Shown: positions 31,819 through 45,593, counted from the stretch's first letter. The stretch: DNA of 64,000 bases from Amorphophallus konjac (GCA_022559845.1 CM040120.1:163600334-163664333); one strand, 5' to 3'. A program made the numbers and translations. Notes: generated by a model not told the origin, from the sequence alone.

Positions 31819-32835
31819 CTATGCTTTTGGGATCGTCGGCCGTGGGGAAGCAAACCTAGGAATCCTTGAAAATCGTTCAACATCCCGAGCTACTTGGTAG
31901 GCTTGTTCAAGGTTGTCGACATCTCTCATGAAAAGCTCCCTCTTGATGTGGTTTTGGATCCCGTTCCTAAATTGAGACAAGGTGACTTCCGGGTCCTCAT
32001 GAACTCCACATTTCAATAGATAGGAGTCAAATTTCTCAATGTATTCGACCACGGTCTTCCCTTCTTGGGTGAGGCTTTGCCACTCATACAAGAGCATTTG
32101 GTGGTAGGATAGGGGAAGGTACTTGTTTCTAAGTTGGGTCTTCATACCCTCCAAAGTGTCAATAGGCCCTTCCCGCCTAACTCTTCTTAATCTCTCTTGG
32201 TTTAGCCAATAAGTTTTGGCTAATTTGGTGAGGTGCATTTTGGCCAACCTTACCCTCCTTTGGTCTGACATAGGATACAATTCAAAATATTGGTCTATGG
32301 CGGTTTCCCATTCTAAGTAGACACTTGGTTCATGGGAACCATCAAAGTTTTGGGCCTCTATCTTGATCATCCTTAAGAGAGGGTCATCCAGGTCGTCCCG
32401 TGGACGCCTTTCATGATTTTGATGGTGGCGAGGTCTTTCATAGTCATGGTAGGGGTCAACATTCAAGTCCTCCCTATTAATTTCAGCATGTGGAAGGTGG
32501 GATCTTGGTCTATTGTTCCTTGGGTGGAACTCATCCCTATGAAGTTCAACATGTGGAGGGTGGGCTCTTGGTTCATTGTTCCTTGGGTGGAACTCATGCT
32601 CTTCAAGCCGAGCAAGCCGAGTGGAAAGGGACTCAAGTTGGGCAAGAATGTTTGTAAGGGTAGCATCCACCCAGTTCATTTGGCCTTGGGGTTCCTCCCT
32701 AGGGGCATCTTGGTTGAGTTGGGGATTGGGATCCATGGGGGCAACCGAAGACGATGGGTCGGGTCGGTAAATGACCCCACTATGGGTGGACATGCAAGGG
32801 AGGGGGATGAAATAAAGGAAGGACACACAATGCAA
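31819..32835 (-). pseudogene. gag: Gag capsid segment of D
   Basis: 338 open codons; the likely start is the Met of MDPNPQ (about 32734), since upstream codons read through the leader. A heptad-like stretch with LTNILAQLESLSTRLARLEE is followed by a 63-base tandem repeat (32469-32594) coding for two copies of an FHPRNN-x-PR motif. Then comes a Retrotrans_gag domain with IEAQNFDGSHEP, YLEWE, LTKLAKTYW and YLPLSYHQMLLYEWQSLTQ. The frame is lost at 31819. Confidence 0.87.
32469..32594 (-). repeat. 63-bp tandem repeat (two units) in the gag of D
   Basis: Two adjacent units with about 85-90 percent identity by eye, in frame, adding 21 residues. Length is a multiple of three, so the frame is kept. 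Confidence 0.75.
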
Positions 32836-32876
32836 TGGCCCAAGGAGTTAGACTTGATAGAGACAAGTCTAAACTT

Positions 32877-32888
32877 TCTCTGATACCA
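32877..32888 (-). other. Primer-binding site of D (initiator tRNA-Met type)
   Basis: Minus strand TGGTATCAGAGA two bases inside the right-hand LTR; one mismatch to the usual 12-mer. Confidence 0.85.
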
Positions 32889-32890
32889 AT

Positions 32891-35274
32891 TGATGTGACA
32901 CACCCTCGGACCTAGCCAAGCAAGCACAATTTATAAACGGAATGGATCGAAATTTGGCAGCCGCTCACCTGACACTCACCCAAACCCGGGGTAACTTGGC
33001 GATGCCAAGTGGAGGATGCGAGGACTGGGCCCTTGCTGGTAGAGGGCCAGAAAGGCCAAGGTTGATTCCCCGGGGATTTGGCAGGCCCAATTCAATGGGG
33101 CCGACGTTGTGCCAAGGGCACGGGCTGCACACGACACCCACGGCGGTCACTCGAAGCAAGGTTGCTTGATGGACCGGGCGCTAACTCTCACATTCCAGCG
33201 GAGCTTATAAACTAATATTGAAAGAACAAGTATTAAAAAGAGCTAAGGTTGGAGCACTTACTCGACTGGTTTGATGAAACCGGTCCCGCTCGGAGACGAG
33301 GGCGAGCGGGGAAGCGTGGGTTCCCCACACGCCACGCCGGGGTTGCTTGACCTATTTATGATCTTAAAATACTACACCCCATGCAAGGGGAGGATCTTGG
33401 GGAAGGGAAGCCAATGATTACAACCAAACACTACCTCCCACCGGGAGGGGCTTTAAGCCGGCCAGGCGGGGAGGGGGAAAATGCAAATGGAAGCCGAATG
33501 GTGGATGCTGCTAATTCTGCCTGCTCTCTGTGAATACGGATAGACTGTTGAAGATGTGGACGCTGCGGCCGCTCCCAAATTTTTTTGGTGATGAGACCAG
33601 CTGGAAAATCTTATTAGGTGACCCAGGAAGTCGCCCAAAGTTTTTCGGAATTTCGGCAAGCCGGTGCTGGTCGGGGCAGAGGCACGAACAGGGAAGCAGA
33701 ACTCTGACTCTGTCTACTTCAGGAACACAACCGTTGGAAGATGAAGACTCCACGGACGCTCCAGAGCTCAGAATTTGGTGGGGTTGGAGTCGATGGAACC
33801 GTTGTCGAGTACCCTTCGATTATAGACCAGTGGGGATGCCGTAGGATGTCGGAGAAGACGGGGAGACATCAAACAGTAAATATGGGTCGGTTTTGCTCCA
33901 GATGAGACAGAACTGCGCACCCTGGGGAGGAAATTAAGAATTCACTTGTCCGAGATCCAAATGGGAAGTCGCTTCTTGGTACTGGAAGGCGAATTGATGA
34001 GGGAGATCTTGGAAAAGTCCTACCTCCAGATCCTCAGGCTACTGGTCATGGGAGCCTCTGCTAGTAGTCTCTGGTCTACAGTCTAGAGGGGGACGCGCAG
34101 TCTGGGGAGAACGACTCCCCCGGGCAGCAGCAAGCTCCGAATGGGATGAGACAGCTGTCGTTACGAGGAAGATCGGTAGACGCTTCCAACGGTACCACTT
34201 GGACCTTCAGGAACAATGGGACGAGGTCAGGGTCACCGTTGCAATCTGCTGGTTCTCTGCAGGTCCTCAGTTGGAGCAGGTCCGTCGATGTAGCTCCCAA
34301 ATGACCACGAAATGAGAAGAAGAAGTGGCTGAATGGTGAAGGGGATATGATGAGTGGTGGGAGGGGAATGTGGGGAGAGGTATGGAGGGTGGTTAGGGTG
34401 TGTGGATGATCTGGGGAAGGGGGAGGGCTCAGGGGCTTGCTAGCTTCAGCCAAGGTGGAGGGAGAGTGAGGGGTGGTGGATGCTATTGGTGGAATGGAAT
34501 GGAGGGAAGGAGAGGGGGGGGTGACCAGTTCTAATGGAGGGGGTTTTGGGCCGCGCTAAGGCTGGAGAATGGAGGGAAGTTTCAAGTTCAAACTATCTTG
34601 GGGGCTGGAAGATTGTGTGGGGAAGGGAAGAGATTGTGTTGGGGAGTGGGAGATTGTGTCGGAATGGCCAAAGATCTCCTATGGAGGGGCAAGATTTGGT
34701 GGGGATTTGGTGGAGGGGTCTTCAATGCACCTAGGGAAGGGGATGGGGGCTGAGGTGGCAGGTGAAGTGGAGGAGAGAGAGGCGGGGTCGCAGCCCCCCT
34801 TTGTGGAGAGAGAGAGAGAGAGAGATGGTTGGGTGGGGATTCTCTCCCCTAGGGTTTCTCACCCACTATTGGATTCACTCCACTAGAACTATGAAATTTA
34901 GACTTTCAAATGGCAATTCTTCATTCATTCATTAATTTTAAATGGGGAATGGGGTCCTATATATAGGCAACCCACATTTTACAAAAAAAACCCTGACTCA
35001 TGCAACAATGACAAATAAGCAAGGGGTAGGGGGGGCGCCCCTGGGCCAAGCCCACAGAATTGGGCCCAATAGCTAATCTGAAGACACTTAACTTAGGGAA
35101 ATAAACAAAAGACCGAGGGACATGACTCAAATAAAATGGAAAATACATCAAATGACTCAAATAGAAAGCACAAACTGGATAAATGGGCCTTCATAGAGTG
35201 AAGCCCGAGCTCAAATGACACAGGGGTGTGAAGATGACCCGAGCCAGAGGGAGTTGTGGGTGATGCCTCCATCA
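32891..35274 (-). repeat. 5' LTR of D (right-hand)
   Basis: 2384 bp, partner of 25445-27836. TATA box at 34958-34965 (minus). GA repeats at 34806-34824. No gene. Confidence 0.92.
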
Positions 35275-36071
35275 GTGTTGCATAAGGTCGGTGTAACCCT
35301 TGTTGATGCACACATGTAAGGTCTGTGCATTGCTATAAAGTCTATGCATGACCGTGGTCAATGTAGCCTTCACTAATATCTTCTCTTGCTTGGCAAGTTT
35401 GTCACCTGATCGAGCATGTGTTCAGCGAATCTATAACCTGGGAGTCCACTCCACGTCAAAATGAAAGTGCCAGGTCTAAGACTCGTGATCCTAGGGAAAG
35501 ATTGAAATAGAAGAATCTGACACATGGACAACCTTAGTGCCTAAAATTTGATTCGTGAACACCTGAGGAGAGCATTCATTCAAGTCCTTTTGGGCGGGAA
35601 CCGTGGATTCCATATGCACATCTCTGAAGCCTATAAATGGAGGATGTTCGCTCTGAAGAAGATAATGATGTAGAAGAAGATAAAGTGAGAGCCAAATACG
35701 TGAAGATTCAGAGACAGCAAGAGAGAAAGAGAAAGGGAGAGAGTGAGGAGAGTATGAGCTCGTGAGGAAGAAAGAGCGAAGTGTTCAGTTCTAGGATCAG
35801 ATCCTGAACTACTGTGCTCCTATGTGAGCTACATGTCTTCATCAAGTTTTATTCGCCAGTTCAATTTTTTCTTTCATTATCTTCATCTTCCAGTTTCATT
35901 GTTCGTCTGATACTCAGATTGAGTTCGGGATTCCTCCTGTGCTATCAGGAGAAGGCAGATTGGTTCTCCAGTTGCGAGTGTAGGAAATTCGCTCGTGTGT
36001 ACCCTCTGATTTAGAGGAAGGGAGGTTGGTCCTCCGGTTCTGATCTTGCTGGGGGAAGTTCAGGTTCAGAT
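35275..36071 (+). repeat. Middle LTR of B, part 3 (5'-LTR type)
   Basis: Aligns to 56766-57566 with about 16 differences in the first 200 bases. Starts with the right target copy of D (GTGTT, 35275-35279) and ends with the left target copy of A (CAGAT, 36067-36071). A TATAAATG box at 35632-35639 matches TATAAATA at 57129-57136 of the other LTR. Confidence 0.88.
35632..35639 (+). promoter_or_regulatory. TATA box in the middle LTR of B
   Basis: CCTATAAATGGAGG, the same place as the box at 57129; one base has changed. Confidence 0.5.
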
Positions 36072-39000
36072 TGTAGCACCCCGATTTATTAGGGAGTAAA
36101 AATTTCAAAAAAAAATAATAAGAAATTCCTTAAGAAATAGGATAAGTAAAAAGTCGACTATCTTATAAAAATGTGGAAAAATTAGAATCTTGTAGAGGAT
36201 AAAACGTTTAGTAAAATTGTCTTCTATTGTTGATCGTTTGTTTGCCTATCTTTGATCTTACTTTTGAGGTCTGCTAAGTAATATGGCAAGATGACAAACA
36301 AGCAATCAAAGATCTGCTCAAACCTATGAACATGTGAACATGAACCTAGGCAATCATAGCTAGCTCTAGCATGGGCATGCTATCTCAATCAAATTACGCT
36401 AAGGAAAAGGAAAAACACACGCCGGGGCGTGGAGCAAGGAGTAAATAAAAACACACCACTAGGGGTGGAACAAGCAAGGAAATAAAGATGTGATGAAGGA
36501 AATAGCTATTGCCCAGCACTAAGGAAAGATGTGATCGCCACCAAAGTAAACACAAGTCAAAGACTCGAATATACCTTGGAAATAGGAGGATGAAGCACCC
36601 GCCCACGGGAGAGAAAACCAAAGAAAGCCTGCAGATCAGCTTGAAAGTGACGGCCAGAGACCCGTGCGTCGCTTATAAGTAACGGTCCCACCCTAGACCG
36701 CCAGAAGAGAGTGACGCTCCTAAACCAGACCGTCAGACAACCTGCAGTAGTAAAGCTTGAATTCTTTTAACTCCAACTCTTCCAGCCGGCTAGAAGACTT
36801 GGGCCTCGTGCTAATGAACCTGTAAACCTGCCAAAGAAATAGAAAGACAAGACAAGACAACCTCAATCAACCCTCTTCACAAGCATAGCATCAATTCTTA
36901 AAGAACTTAAGAACATCAAAAGGAGAGGGAATTACCGGGGAGTTTTGGTTTTTTAACCCCTCTGGGCGTTTTCAAAAGTTGGGAGGATGTTTGTATGCTT
37001 AAAACAACAGTGAAAAAAAAAACGTGGAGGAGGAGGAGGGACAATGCTTTGTTTAAAAAGACCAAGGAAGAACTCAAGCATGCAAAGATGAACTTGAAAG
37101 ATCAAAACAAAAGTACTCCCTTGACTGGAAGATGGATGGACGTGGGAAGCAACTCCTCCTGGATGAAGATGGCTCCTGGGTTCGGCAGCACTTCGTCGTG
37201 AATCAAAAATCTCCCCCCTTGATCATGAAATCAAAGGTTCTATTTATAGACCTTCAAAACTCATGGGTCGAGTTGAAGATAAATCAGCCAAGAAAGGAGG
37301 ATAATCCTTAGCAAATCCTTGAGGATAATATCAACAAGAGTCCAAAGAAACAAACGAGAGGTCCTGAGGATTAGAATTGAAGGAGATAACGCCAATCCAA
37401 AACCCTATCTCGTCCACGGAGTAGCAGAGAAAAGGCCTGAACTGTCAGGACTCTCTGAAGGAAGTAACGGTTGCACGATAGACCGCCACTTGGAAGTAAC
37501 GCATCAAGGAACGACCGTCATTTTCAACCCTATCCAAAGGATAAGATCGACGGGAAGAAGATCTAAACAATAGGACTCTGCAAGTAAGTAACGGCCAGGG
37601 CATAGGGCGTCATAAGGAAAAAACGGCTAGAGAGTAGACCGTTATTATCAAAGGACAACGAGGCCCTAAGTCTTGGGACTCTTCAAAGAGTAACGGCCTA
37701 GGCTTCACGCGTTATTATGAAATGACGCGCCTAGTCCAGACCGTTATTATCATTGATTTTCAAGAAAATAGAATGGAGGGATTGCCAAGCTTTTGAACGA
37801 AGTGCCACCAGGAACCAGGTCTAATCCAGGAATTGAGACCCAGAAAACAGGCTTCAACTGATTAAAAGGAATTCAATGAAGAGTGAACAACTCGGAGCAT
37901 CATATTGAATAAATAAGGAGATGACCCGACTTATTGGGTATAAAACGGGTGTCAACATCTATGACCAGCCTAATTAAAATCCCTAAATAAGCCGAATTAG
38001 TAGATTAAGGCCCAAATCCACATGTAACCTAATCAAACATTAAAAGGCAAAATTTGGGCCCAATACCCGACCATTTAAGCTCAAACTAGATTCAAATGAA
38101 CGGCTAGGATCAACTCATCGTTTCCCTTTGGTTAATCTAAGAAACCCTATCCCTAGGAGGAGTTTTTAGAGGCGGAGTGGCGGATTAACCCAATCCCGCG
38201 TGATTCGCGCTCGTCCGCGGTGCGGGGACTCTATCTCCGCGATTAGAACTCTCTAGACCCCATAGGACCTATTAAAATGAACCTTGGCAACCCTAGAATC
38301 ATTTAGATGCTGTGGCGGCCGGCGAGGACCTCGGACGGGAGAGTATTCCGGCGATTACCGGCGGTGTGTACCTAGCGCGATCGACTTCCCTCTTCTTCCT
38401 TCATCCTTCGATTAAGGTAGGTGATAGCAAGCCAAACCCTAAGTGTAATATATGGTTGGAAGCATAATCGTGTCCTCTTTATTTTGTTATAAAAAGCCCT
38501 AATTTTCATCTAGTATCCTGCTTGAATTTCGAGTTTTAGTGGAAGCATGATAGAATTAGGGTTAGCAATGTTCCACTTCGATTTAAGTAGATATTTTAGG
38601 CACTAAACGTTCAATTGATCATGCTATCTTGTATAACTTTTTGTGCTCGTTCTATTGATCATAAAACCCCCCAATTTTCCTGCTCTATATAGTGCGTATT
38701 TATCTTTTGTTCCCAATCCAACCCAACCCCGCCGGAGACGAGCAAGGCGAAGGGGAAGTTATATGTTCTAATATGAGCGGCCACTCGATAGACCGCACAT
38801 CTATATGAACGGCCAGACTGAAACCGCCGGTGTTATTTGCGTTATTGAGTTTTCTGGAGACAAACGGCTAGGACAGAACCGTTCAACAAGTCATGCGGCC
38901 ATCTATAGACCGCTCATCCCCTGTCGGGCCCCTGCCTATAGAGCGTGAACGGCCTGTGGATGACCGCAGAGGCTCTTGAAAGGTTCTGGATGAACCGTTC

Positions 39001-40944
39001 TTCCCCACAGAATTGTGTTAATTTTGAATTTAGCATGTTTTATCTCTAGTTAAATAATCTTCATGGTAGGCTAGCAACCAACATGTAAATGGAACATTTG
39101 AAAGATTAAAATTTAAAATTTTTGGTTTATTTTCATCATGACATTAGTTTAATTTCCATTAACTTAATTTCAACTATGAATACATGAACCATGTTACTAG
39201 GATTGTTTGGAAGTCATTCTACTCCGGTAAGATTGACTGACCGCTATACTGATTTCTGATGATTTGATAGCCTCATTTCCTTGTAATGGTTGGAACACTC
39301 CGCCGGATATTCCTTCCGTCGGACTAGGACTTTCATTACAGGACCTCCGTAAGCCCCCGCGAGCCTGAGATTCCCACTAGGACGCTGGGCAGGTTGTACC
39401 ACCAAGATCTGAACATGTTTACGTGATCGAACCGCTTGGATTGCAGTGTTGTGAGTCACGGCTCAATTTGGACTGACTGAGACTTGAACGGCTGGAATCG
39501 GACCGTTCGTCTCAGTGGGCGGCCCATGATAGACCGTGCATCCCTAGCCAAATGCCATTTCTTGTTGGTCAATTAACATTATTTCATCTTCGACCAAATC
39601 ATGATTTGATCGACCCAATAAGCACTAGGTTGACCAGTGGATAGTGGGCTGGACCCTGGTTCAGTTCTGCCCCACTTATGGCAGCCCGGAACCCATTTTG
39701 GGTGGAGTTCTAGTCTTCTAGTTAGGCCCAATTTGAACAGACTATTTAGGCCCGTCCATGTTGATGAGCAGATCCTATTGGACCGTTCAACCCTCGAGCG
39801 GTCCTATCACGCCCGTTTATCTTGTTCTTGGGCTTCAAGTTCGTCTGGCAATGCGCGGCCCATTCTTGACCGTCCATACTAGTTGAATCGTTTGTGACTG
39901 TTCTTGTTCAAGAGCGGCCCATACTGGTCCGTTTATCCTCGAATTCGTTAAGGCTGACCTTCAGCCCAGTTCTTCCTGAACGGCCCAGTTGAGACCGTAC
40001 ATATCTTGAGCGGCCCAGTCTAGACCGCGTATACTCCAGAATTGATTTTCGTGTTTTGTGATATTGAACCCAAGGACATGTTGGTTCTTGATAACTTGAA
40101 CTTTTTGGTCAAAGTATCTCTTCACTTACCCTTGGAATTCTCCGAGGTAAGTTCTACACTTGAAATTATTGGCCATTTAACTTGATTAATGTCTAGACAT
40201 AACTTGGGATCTTAGATCCATTAAATCAATGCCAACGCATCATATGGGCCCGGTCTGGTCCTAGGAGGAGCGCCCGAAAAGTACTTGTGCCCCGGGGAGT
40301 TTGAATGACATGGTGAGGCATTGCGCCGAGTGCATGACTAGCGTGATGTCTACGACATAATCTATTACTTGAATTTTTCTTGACTTGGTTAGTTCTTGCT
40401 TGTTGGCCAATTTCCAGTTACTTCATAGTATCGCCTTCTTTTTATTATATTACTTTGTCATATCGTCATTTCATTTTGTTCTATATTTTTGCACTTAAAA
40501 ATGTAATTAATTGGTTAATTAGTTAAACTTGCCTGTTATTACCTACTGAGCGTTCGCTCAACGAGTTGTTTCCCCCTTTTTCAGGTAGCTCAGGTGTGGA
40601 TTCGCAAATTTATGGGGATGGGCAAGAGTGATGGCCATGGAGCGAACCTGTTAGAAGCCGTGTGGAGCCAGTCATAGTTGTTGTATCTAGTTATGTTTAG
40701 ATTGTGTGGTTTGAAAGAGTTGTAATTATGAGATTAGCAAATGTAATGTTGTCAGGTGGATGTTATGTCGGAAGTATGTTATGTGATTGGAACATGGATC
40801 ATTTAAATGTTATTTAGTTATGGAGTTATTTCTGTTCATGGTGTAGTGTTGATCTTTAGCTTTAACATAGCATGTCTGTAGATCAACATATTTTCATTAA
40901 TTATTTCTACTGCCAGTCCCGATATTCCGCGTTGGGGCGTGACA
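36072..40944 (+). repeat. 5' LTR of chromovirus A, copy 2 (contains a solo LTR)
   Basis: 4873 bp including the 1730-bp solo LTR and its extra TCTAT; starts TGTAGCACC. Dyad series as in copy 1 (38772-40037) and hairpin at 40547-40560. Confidence 0.93.
36228..37957. mobile_element. Solo LTR inside the 5' LTR of A, copy 2
   Basis: Same insertion as 116-1845, with TCTAT at 36223-36227 and 37958-37962. Two substitutions against copy 1 (36947, 36967). Duplicated together with its host element. Confidence 0.88.
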
Positions 40945-40950
40945 GTTAGG

Positions 40951-40962
40951 TGGTATCAGAGC
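40951..40962 (+). other. Primer-binding site of A, copy 2
   Basis: TGGTATCAGAGC, as in copy 1. Confidence 0.9.
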
Positions 40963-41159
40963 CTAGATTTCTAATATTCCTAGGTTTTCTAAGTTCTAGG
41001 ATCCTAAGTGATGTCGTAGAACCTATAATCTTGTTATAAGTCTAAGAAGCCAACCTAGTGAGATTTGGGTAGAGACTTGGGTTGAGTTAATAATCTAATT
41101 CAAAAACTATTCCTTCTAAATGATCCTAAAATAATTTATTCTACGTGTAGAATGTTCTA

Positions 41160-44100
41160 ATGGTGGTAGAGCGTGCGCAATGGCGAGACATGCAACGAAC
41201 AGTTCAAGGACTTACTCGGGCCTTGCAACAAGTGGCCCAAGGAGGAGGAGCGAACCACGGAGCTGACGATCTTCACCAAAACTTCCATGGGATGAATCCC
41301 CCGCGTTTTGGAGGCTTGACCGATCCCGAAGAAGCCGAGCACTGGATAAAAGAGATGGAAAGGATCTTTGAAGTGATGTAGTGTTATGACCAGGAGCGTG
41401 TCCTTTTAACGACCTTCCAGCTAGAACGTCATGCACGAACATGGTGGGATGCAGTGAAGGCTACCCTTAGAGATAGACAAGTTTCATGGAAGGAGTTCGA
41501 GGAACTCTTTAATAGCAAGTATTTTTCTGATAGAGTGTAAGAAAAGAAAGCGGCTGAGTTTGCTGCATTGAAGCAGCGTAATCTATCTGTAGCTGAGTAT
41601 GAACCTCAGCTCTCTCGGTTATCTCGTTATGCCACTCACTTGATATCTACGGAGAAGATGAAGGCTAAGCGTTTTCTCAACGGGCTAAAGTTGCGGTATA
41701 TCAACCAGTTAGCGCCATTGGAAATTCAAACTTATGCGGAGATGGTAAGGAAGGCTCAAGTCTTGGAAGACACTTTGGAGATGACGGAGAGAATCCGTGG
41801 GAAGAATGTTAAGAAGGAACAACCTACTGGTTCCGGGGGTATCAAACCCGACAATGGCAAGAAGAGGCCCAATGATGGGTCTGGATCGTGGAAGAGCAAG
41901 GTATCGAAGAATGATGACAAAAAGCCTGGCCCGATTGTGCCATTCAAGGGCGTGTGCAAGTATTGTGACAGTCCAGGTCACAAGATGGAAGAGTGTTGGC
42001 ACAAGCTGGGCGCCTGTTTGCATTGTGGCAGTAGGGACCATCGTATTCCTGAGTGTCCCCTTTTGGCAGATCAAGCTACCCCGACTAAGCCGCAAGGGAA
42101 CAAGAAGCAGCAGGGCATCCAAGCCCTACAGGAAGATGATGCCAGAACCACCGAGGAGGGTGGACTCATTGAAGGTACTCTTATTATACATGATAAGCCA
42201 TCATTCGTTCTCTTTGATACCGGTGCCACTCATTCTTTTTTCTCTCGAAAATTTGTTAAGTCTTTTACTGAGAAGCCAGTCTTGATGAATTCTCCGTTAG
42301 AGATTTCAACCTCTATTGGTTCCAGTTCAGCAATTAAGTATTTCTATCCTTCTAGTAAGGTTATGATTAATGAACAGAACTTGCCAGCTGATTTAGTTTG
42401 TATCGATATAAAAGATTATGATGTAATTCTAGGAGCAGATTGGTTGGCTAAGTACGAGGCCAATATTCATTGCAGTTCTAGTTCTGTGTCTTTTTCTAGA
42501 CACCCTGGGCTTTCTTTTATAGGGGTTAGGCACCATAAGTCTGTGCCACTTATGTCGGCCCTTCGAGCTGATAAGTTGATGAGGAAAGGATGTCAGGCTT
42601 TTCTAGCCTTTGTTTATGTGACCCTTGAGAAGAAGATCGAGGTTAAGGACATTCCTATCATCTGAGACTTTCCAGATGTCTTTCCTGAGGAATTGCAAGG
42701 ACTTTCGCCAGAGAGAGAGGTTATCTTTTCTATTGATTTAGTTCCTGGCGCGACCCCTATTTCTAAAGCTCCTTATTGTATGTCCGCTACGGAGCTGAGG
42801 GAATTGAAGCAACAGTTAATGGAATTACTTGAGAAGGGGTTCATTCGTCCAAGTACATCCCCGTGGGGAGCCCCAGTATTATTCGTCCGGAAGAAGGATG
42901 GTTCGATGAGGTTGTGCATAGATTATCGGCAATTGAACCAGCTGACTATCAAGAACAAATACCCATTACCGAAGATTGATGAATTATTTGACCAGATAGC
43001 ATGAGCTCAGTATTTTTCTAAGATTGATCTTCGATCAGAATACCATCAGTTGCGGATTAAGGAAGAGGATATCTATAAAATGGCCTTCCGCAGCAGGTAT
43101 GGGCATTTTGAATTTGTAGTAATGCCTTTTGGACTAACGAATACACCTGCAGCTTTCATGCAGTTGATGAATAATGTGTTCCAACCCTATCTTGACCAGT
43201 GGGTCATTATATTTATTGATGACATCTTGATTTATTCTAAGAGTAAGGAGGAGCATGCTGAACATTTGAGGATGGTGTTGCAAATATTGAGAGACCATCA
43301 GCTATACGCCAAGTTTAGTAAGTGTGAATTTTGGCTGCAAGAGGTGTCCTTTCTAGGGCATATTATTACAAGGGAAGGAATTTCTGTTAACCCCTCGAAG
43401 GTAGAGGCAGTGAAGAATTGGGATAGGCCTACTAATGTAACTGAAGTTAGAAGTTTCCTAGGCCTAGCAGGTTATTACTGAAGGTTTATTAAGGATTTCT
43501 CCAAGATTGCGGTGCCTTTAACTAGATTAAGCCGCAAGGAGAACAAATTTGATTGGTCAGAGGATTGCGAAAGAAGCTTTCAGACCTTGAAGGAGTGTTT
43601 AACTACTGCCCCAGTTTTGGCTTTACCATCTAGAGAAGGAGGATTGGTGGTATATACTGATGCTTCAGGCATTGGTCTAGGTTGTGTGCTCATGTAGCAC
43701 GGGAAAGTGATAGCCTATTCTTCTAGGCAGTTAAGGAAGCATGAAGAGAACTATCCCGTTCATGATTTGGAACTTGCAGTTGTGGTGTTTTCCTTGAAGA
43801 TATAGAGGCACTACTTGTATGGAGAGACATTTACGGTGTTCTAAGATCATAAGAGTCTGAAGTATTTATTTTCTCAGAAGGAACTCAATATGAGGCAGAG
43901 AAGATGGCTTGAGTATTTGAAAGACTTTGACTTCTCCATTGAGTATCATCCTGGAAAAGGGAATGTAGTGGTGGATGCCTTGAGCCGCAAGCCAATAGCT
44001 AAGTTGTCGCACCTCATGTTGCAAGAATGGAGACTGTTGGAGCAGTTAGCTAGTTTGGATCTTAATGTTGACAAGGACCGGGTTACGATTGCTCAGATTC

Positions 44101-45533
44101 AACTTAAACCAGAATTCTTGATAGAAATCAAGTATTTGCAAAACAATGACCCAGAGTTGGTAGAGATCAAGGAGGGTTTGAGTAACAGACCTGATTTCAT
44201 GGTAGCTGACGATGGCATATTGTTGTTTCATGGAAGGACCTGTGTGCCTGATGTAGTTGAGTTAAAGAATAAGATTCTCGAAGAAGCTTACAGATCCAGA
44301 TACACTATTCATCCTGGAGGTACTAAGATATTTAAGGATTTGAAAAGATCCTTTTGGTGGCCGAAGATGAAAAAGGAGATTGCAGAATTTGTGAGTAGAT
44401 GTTTAGTATGTCAGCAAGTCAAGGCTGAGCATTTCAGACCTGCAGGGAAATTGAAACCAGTTGATATATCTCAATGAAAGTGGGAGAGTATTGGTATGGA
44501 TTTTATTATGGGTCTACCCAGGACTCGTAGTGGATTTGATGCAATATGGGTTATTATCGACAGATTGACAAAGTCTGCTCATTTCTTATCCATTAAGTCT
44601 AAATGGACAGTGGATGTTTTGGCAGCTCTGTATATGAAAGAAGTTGTAAGACTCCATGATATTCCAGTGAGCATTGTGTCTGATAGAGACCCCAGATTCA
44701 CTTCACATTTTTGGAAAGGATTGCAAGAATCGTTGGGAACCCGTCTTAATTTTAGTACTACTTTTCATCCACAGACAAACGGACAGACTGAAAGAACCAA
44801 CCAGATAGTGGAAGATATGCTTAGAGCCTGCATGATTGATTTTGAAGGTGGTTGGAGTGATCACTTGGCTTTGATTGAATTCGCCTACAATAATAGTTAT
44901 CAGTCCAGCATTCAGATGGCTCCGTTTGAAGCCTTGTATGGAAGAAGCTGTCGATCCCCATTATGTTGGGATGAGGTAGGAGAGAAGCAATGGCTGGAAT
45001 CAAATCTCATTTCTGAATCATCCAAGAATATTCGTATTATCAGAGATCGATTGCAAGTAGCGCAATCAAGACAGAAGAGCTATGCTGACAACATAAGAAG
45101 AGCCTTGGAATTTCAGGTCGGTGACCATGTGTTTCTGAAGGTTTCTCCCACGAGAGGGATTCGAAGGTTTGGCATTCAAGACAAGCTGAGTCCAAGATAT
45201 GTTGGTCCATTCAAAATTCTAGATAGAGTAGGAGAGGTTGCTTACCATTTAGCACTACCGCCTCAGTTATCGGGAGTACACAACGTCTTCCATATGTCTA
45301 TGCTGCAGAAATATGTGTATGACCCCACTCATGTCATTCAGCATGCGGATTTGAAGCTGAAGGAAGATTTGACTTATGAAGAAAGACCAATCAATATTCT
45401 AGATCATAAGCAACAGCAACTCAGGAATCGTTGCATACCCATGGTTAAAGTGCATTGGAGTCGGCGTGGAACTGAAGAGGCCACTTGGGAATTAGAAGAT
45501 ACCATGCGAAAGCAGTATCCCGACTTATTCTAG
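41160..45533 (+). pseudogene. gag-pol: Gag-Pol of chromovirus A, copy 2: same nine stops
   Basis: Domain order and motifs as in copy 1, offset 36112: zinc knuckles 41955-42056, protease DTG 42216-42224, RT FIDD 43212-43223, integrase core from 44496, chromodomain to 45533. Stops at 41379, 41538, 42663, 43002, 43479, 43695, 43803, 43842 and 44475 match copy 1 one for one. One coding change found: 42789 is A instead of G (Ala to Thr in the RT lead-in). No sign that either copy was under selection after duplication. Confidence 0.93.
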
Positions 45534-45593
45534 GTGAGTTATCTCGCTCCCCATTTTCATAAGTGTAGTGAATTTGGAGGACCAAATTCTTTT

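Larger units (their letters stand above)
25445..35274 (-). mobile_element. Chromovirus D (Ty3/gypsy), complete with both LTRs, minus strand
   Basis: Two 2.4-kb LTRs, TGATG at one end and CATCA at the other, flank gag, CCHC, protease, RT, RNase H and integrase on the minus strand. Target copies are GGGTT (25440-25444) and GTGTT (35275-35279), one mismatch; the empty site is seen in the uninterrupted LTR of B near 56766. Integrase ends in a chromodomain-like segment; I place it among chromoviruses of Galadriel or CRM type without deciding. Broken by one frameshift and four stops; LTRs differ by about 12 bases in the first 200, so it is old. Confidence 0.93.

Noticed and set aside
25445..35274. 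Centromere marker, because D shows features of CRM-type chromoviruses
   Set aside because: The lineage is not certain and no centromeric satellite is present in the window.
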